Source: Bacillus kwashiorkori
GTDB taxonomy: Bacteria; Bacillota; Bacilli; Bacillales; Caldibacillaceae
NCBI RefSeq assembly: GCF_001375515.1
Contig: NZ_CTDX01000014.1
Span: 186,001 to 250,000 of the forward strand
Reading direction: 5' to 3'
DNA: 64,000 nucleotides
Part shown: piece after piece, positions 61,326 to 64,000 of the stretch
Layout of the letters: the number at the start of each line of letters is the position of its first letter
Position numbering within the stretch: the stretch's first letter is position 1
Notes under the pieces: model-generated
What the model was told of the DNA's origin: nothing
What the model saw: the letters and a program-made list of their open reading frames with translations, nothing else
Database searches by the model: none
Made by a program: the position numbers and the translations under genes

Positions 61326-61637
61326 ATACACTAAACATTGCTCTTTATTGGAATCTTTATTATTTGAACAGCCCGTTCAGTTAATGAAATTCCCAGTATA
61401 ACACCAAAAATGTTGATGAATCAACATTTTCAGGTGTTATTTTTTTGATTTTCCGTCTGTGTTTTTCTTGACGAACTTATCATACGTTTTTTTTATTTGG
61501 TTCCTCTAGGAAGGCAAAACTTTCGATTTACCATTGCCCATGATACTTCGATTATACCTGTTGGCCCATTTGTTTCAACTGCTTTATAATAAGTTGAAAA
61601 AAGCAATTTTGATTTTAAGAAATGGGAGGAATTGATT
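61326..61637. other. Intergenic region with terminator
   Basis: A strong hairpin at 61399-61439 (separate entry) and AT-rich sequence; presumably the acetyltransferase promoter lies after it. No gene seen. Confidence 0.45.
61399..61446 (+). terminator. Terminator after the CBO0543 unit
   Basis: taacacc / ggtgtta and inner aaatgttga / tcaacattt pair in one long stem with loop tgaa, followed by a T-run. Confidence 0.85.
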
Positions 61638-62126
61638 TTGAAAGACAACAACAATTTTGTTATTAGATTTGCAGAAGTAAAGGATGTACAACTTATTTTG
61701 CAATTTATTCATGAACTAGCAGAATATGAGAAATTACGAAACGAAGTAGTAGCAACAGAGGAATTATTGCGAGAAAACGTATTTAATAAAAAAATGGCAG
61801 AAGTAATCATTGGAGAGTATGAAGGAGAACCAGTCGGATTTGCACTGTTCTTTCACAATTTTTCTACTTTTATTGGAAAACCAGGTATATATTTAGAAGA
61901 TTTATATGTAAGACAGCAATATCGCAATCGAGGTTTTGGCAAAATGCTCCTTTCCCATTTAGCAAAATTAGCAGTAGAAAGAGATTGCGGTCGACTAGAA
62001 TGGTCAGTGTTGAATTGGAATGAGCCTTCTATTCAATTTTATAAAAACTTAGGAGCAATTCCAATGAATGATTGGACGGTATATCGCGTTCACGATGACT
62101 CACTTAAAAATTTAGCAAAATTATAA
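61638..62126 (+). CDS. GNAT family N-acetyltransferase
   Basis: A 162-residue acetyl-CoA-dependent acetyltransferase. The N-terminal part (FAEVKDVQLILQFIHELAEY) and YLEDLYVRQQYRNRGFGKML, which contains the acetyl-CoA loop R-X-X-G-F/G-K (about 96-101), and LEWSVLNWNEPSIQFYKNLG match the diamine (spermidine/spermine)-type GNAT subgroup. The substrate may be a polyamine or an amino-acid derivative. TTG 61638 is 8 nt from GGGAGGA; TTG 61632 is too close. Convergent with adhE. Confidence 0.85.
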   Translation: MKDNNNFVIRFAEVKDVQLILQFIHELAEYEKLRNEVVATEELLRENVFNKKMAEVIIGEYEGEPVGFALFFHNFSTFIGKPGIYLEDLYVRQQYRNRGFGKMLLSHLAKLAVERDCGRLEWSVLNWNEPSIQFYKNLGAIPMNDWTVYRVHDDSLKNLAKL

Positions 62127-62158
62127 AAATGTACATTTTTTTATAGACAATCAAAAAA

Positions 62159-62192
62159 CTGCCTTAGGCTCATCATATTGAACCTAAGGCAG
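62159..62192. terminator. Bidirectional terminator between GNAT gene and adhE
   Basis: A perfect 10-bp stem, ctgccttagg / cctaaggcag, with a 14-nt loop. The minus strand continues with a T-rich run (agttttttga). Confidence 0.75.
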
Positions 62193-62293
62193 CCAATCTA
62201 TTTTATGTGAAAGGGGGAATTAGTAAAGTAAATCAACTCAAAAACTTTGGATGGTTGCTATTTTCTTATTAAGGCAATTGCTTATTCTAGTTG

Positions 62294-64000
62294 TTATTTT
62301 TTAGGATAAGCATTGCGATAAATTGCTTCTAACTCAGAAACGAGTGGAAGTTTTGGATTGGCAGTTGTACATTGATCTTCGAAAGCAAGGTCAGCAAGTT
62401 CAACTACTTTATTTTCAAATTCTTGTTTATCAATTCCGTTTTCTTCCAAACTCATTGGTACATTTAAATCTTTAGCTAAGTCTTCAATTGCTCTAATTAA
62501 ACTTTCCACGCCTTCTTCAGTTGTTCTAGCTGGTAAGCCTAATATTTTTGCAATTTCAGCATAACGTTCATCTGCAATAAAGTGTTCATATTTAGGGAAC
62601 GTAGCAAATTTCTTCGGTTTTTGTGCATTGTAACGAATGACATGCGGCATAAGAACTGCATTTGCGCGTCCATGAGCGATATGGAAGGCACCGCCAAGTT
62701 TATGGGCTAAACTATGGTTAATTCCTAAAAATGCGTTTGAGAATGCCATACCAGCGATAGTAGAAGCGTTATGCATTTTTTCTCTCGCTAATTCATCATG
62801 AGAACCGTTATGGTATGCCCTTGGCAAATATTGGAACACAAGTTGAATTGCTTTAATTGCAAGACCGTCTGTGTAGTCATTAGCCATATTAGAAACGTAT
62901 GCTTCGATGGCGTGTGTCAATACATCTAGTCCAGTGTCAGCTGTAACAGTTTTTGGCACAGTCATTACATAAGTTGGGTCAATAATTGCTACATCTGGTG
63001 TTAATTCATAGTCAGCTAAAGGATACTTAATGTCTAAATCTTTATCTGTAATTACAGAGAAGGAAGTAACTTCAGAACCTGTACCAGAAGTTGTTGGAAT
63101 AGCGACTAATTTTGCTTTTCCACCAAGTTTAGGGAATTTAAATACCCGTTTACGGATATCCATGAATTTTTGTTTTAAGCCATTAAACTCAATTTCTGGA
63201 TGTTCATAGAATAGCCACATTCCTTTTGCAGCGTCCATTGCAGAACCTCCACCAAGCGCAATAATGACATCTGGTTTGAAGTTGAACATCATTTCTACAC
63301 CGTTCATTACTGTTTCTACAGATGGATCTGGTTCTACATCAGAGAATATTTCACAGTGAACATAGTCTGAGCGTTTCCGTAAATAGTATAATACTTTATC
63401 AACATAGCCAAGTTTTACCATACCTGGGTCTGTTACGATAAATGCACGTGTGATATCAGGCATTTTAGATAAATATTGTGTTGCATTTTTTTCAAAATAA
63501 ATTTTAGGTGGAACTTTAAACCATTGCATATTAACCCGTCTTTTCGATAATGTTTTTACGTTCATTAAGTTAATTGTACCAACGTTTCTAGATACAGAGT
63601 TACCGCCATATGTTCCGCAGCCAAGTGTTAATGATGGGATGTAAGCATTATAAATATCACCGATAGCCCCTTGAGAGGATGGTTGATTCGTAATGATACG
63701 TCCAGCTTTCATTTTTCTACCAAATTCATAAATTACTTCTTCGTTTGTAGAATGGATTACCGCAGAGTGTCCTAAACCACCAAAGCGGAGCATTTCATCA
63801 CAACGTTGTAACCCTTCTTCTGTGCTATTCACTTTAAAGCAAGCAAGTACTGGACTTAATTTCTCACGAGAAAGTGGTTCTTCTGGTCCAACTGTTTTCG
63901 TTTCAGCGATTAAGATTTTCGTATCTGCTGGTACCTTAACTCCTGCCATTTCAGCAATTTCTGCTGCTGGTTTACCAACGATTGCAGGATTAACAGCACA
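62294..64000 (-). CDS. adhE: Bifunctional acetaldehyde-CoA/alcohol dehydrogenase AdhE (3' part)
   Basis: The frame is open to the window end, so the N-terminal part lies outside. What is present is the end of the aldehyde dehydrogenase domain (AVNPAIVGKPAAEIAEMAGV, FGGLGHSAVIHS, the linker segment GTINLMNVKTLSKRRVNMQW) and the whole iron-dependent alcohol dehydrogenase domain: ALGGGSAMDAAKGMW, IPTTSGTGSEVTSF, DTGLDVLTHAIEAYVSNMAN and GINHSLAHKLGGAFHIAHGR with metal-binding histidines. AdhE makes ethanol from acetyl-CoA with two NADH in fermentation. The catalytic Cys of the aldehyde domain should be just upstream of the visible part. Confidence 0.94.
   Translation of the reverse strand, partial: CAVNPAIVGKPAAEIAEMAGVKVPADTKILIAETKTVGPEEPLSREKLSPVLACFKVNSTEEGLQRCDEMLRFGGLGHSAVIHSTNEEVIYEFGRKMKAGRIITNQPSSQGAIGDIYNAYIPSLTLGCGTYGGNSVSRNVGTINLMNVKTLSKRRVNMQWFKVPPKIYFEKNATQYLSKMPDITRAFIVTDPGMVKLGYVDKVLYYLRKRSDYVHCEIFSDVEPDPSVETVMNGVEMMFNFKPDVIIALGGGSAMDAAKGMWLFYEHPEIEFNGLKQKFMDIRKRVFKFPKLGGKAKLVAIPTTSGTGSEVTSFSVITDKDLDIKYPLADYELTPDVAIIDPTYVMTVPKTVTADTGLDVLTHAIEAYVSNMANDYTDGLAIKAIQLVFQYLPRAYHNGSHDELAREKMHNASTIAGMAFSNAFLGINHSLAHKLGGAFHIAHGRANAVLMPHVIRYNAQKPKKFATFPKYEHFIADERYAEIAKILGLPARTTEEGVESLIRAIEDLAKDLNVPMSLEENGIDKQEFENKVVELADLAFEDQCTTANPKLPLVSELEAIYRNAYPKK

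Noticed and set aside
1-64000. CRISPR arrays, tRNA or rRNA genes, prophage modules
   Set aside because: No regularly spaced repeats, no tRNA-like CCA/T-loop sequences and no phage structural proteins were seen on either strand.

Overview
The window looks like chromosomal DNA of a low-G+C, facultatively anaerobic member of the Bacillaceae (Bacillus in the broad sense). The evidence is AT-rich sequence, strong AGGAGG-type ribosome binding sites with frequent TTG/GTG starts, CcpA-type cre sites, a class-D-like sortase signal, and Bacillus-type families (RlmCD, CatR/CatE, YerD, PocR-AraC, CBO0543, AdhE). The genus cannot be fixed from sequence alone. I found no tRNA, rRNA, CRISPR array, intact transposase or prophage.

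Layout. 0.2-1.6 kb: 23S rRNA methyltransferase. 1.6-5.3 kb: accessory patch with an HNH nuclease, two shattered genes, a HepT/MntA (HEPN/MNT) toxin-antitoxin pair, a stand-alone DUF6508 protein and a VOC protein. 5.4-7.8 kb: very AT-rich, translationally coupled unit of a PmtA-like methyltransferase and a VanR/VanS-like two-component system. 8.0-9.8 kb: visibly G+C-richer AbrB/ABC-transporter cassette on the minus strand. 9.8-12.7 kb: decay zone with a 5'-truncated gene, small exported proteins, two genes each broken by a 7-nt A/T homopolymer, and a perfect 19-bp hairpin. 13-29 kb: mostly housekeeping genes (Dus, aspartate dehydrogenase, a UvrA paralogue, guanine deaminase, FMN glutamate-synthase-like protein, CatR/CatE, pyridoxine kinase, a three-domain ADP-ribosylglycohydrolase, YfcE-like phosphodiesterase, M29 aminopeptidase). 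29.3-36.7 kb: a MITE-like element, an S66 peptidase, a deaminase, pseudouridine catabolism (psuK-psuG), an MCP and a PocR-AraC regulator, with four GGGGAC-type palindromes between genes. 37-40 kb: 1,3-propanediol dehydrogenase and a cell-wall-anchored GDSL esterase.

40.4-56.8 kb is the functional centre: a raffinose-family oligosaccharide and sucrose utilisation region. It has a GH36 alpha-galactosidase under its own cre-bearing promoter, then SelO, a divergent LacI-family repressor, and an eight-gene operon: sugar-binding lipoprotein, two permeases, GH13 alpha-glucosidase, a second GH36 of the raffinose-synthase/Sip1 type, GH32 fructofuranosidase, PfkB fructokinase and GH13 sucrose phosphorylase. 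Repressor and operon promoters share a near-identical sequence over their -35 boxes, so one regulator probably controls both. No importer ATPase is present; a shared MsmX-type ATPase elsewhere is likely.

57-64 kb: an ECF sigma factor with an overlapping membrane protein that probably is its anti-sigma factor, a half-size flavoprotein, a four-cysteine Crp/Fnr regulator, a G+C-rich intergenic element, a CBO0543 membrane protein, a GNAT acetyltransferase and the 3' part of adhE (cut by the window end). AdhE, DhaT and the Fnr-like regulator fit a fermentative lifestyle.

The least explained material is the DUF6508 pair (one copy alone beside HepT/MntA, one inside an ADP-ribosylglycohydrolase), the methyltransferase-VanRS unit, and the intergenic repeat families.
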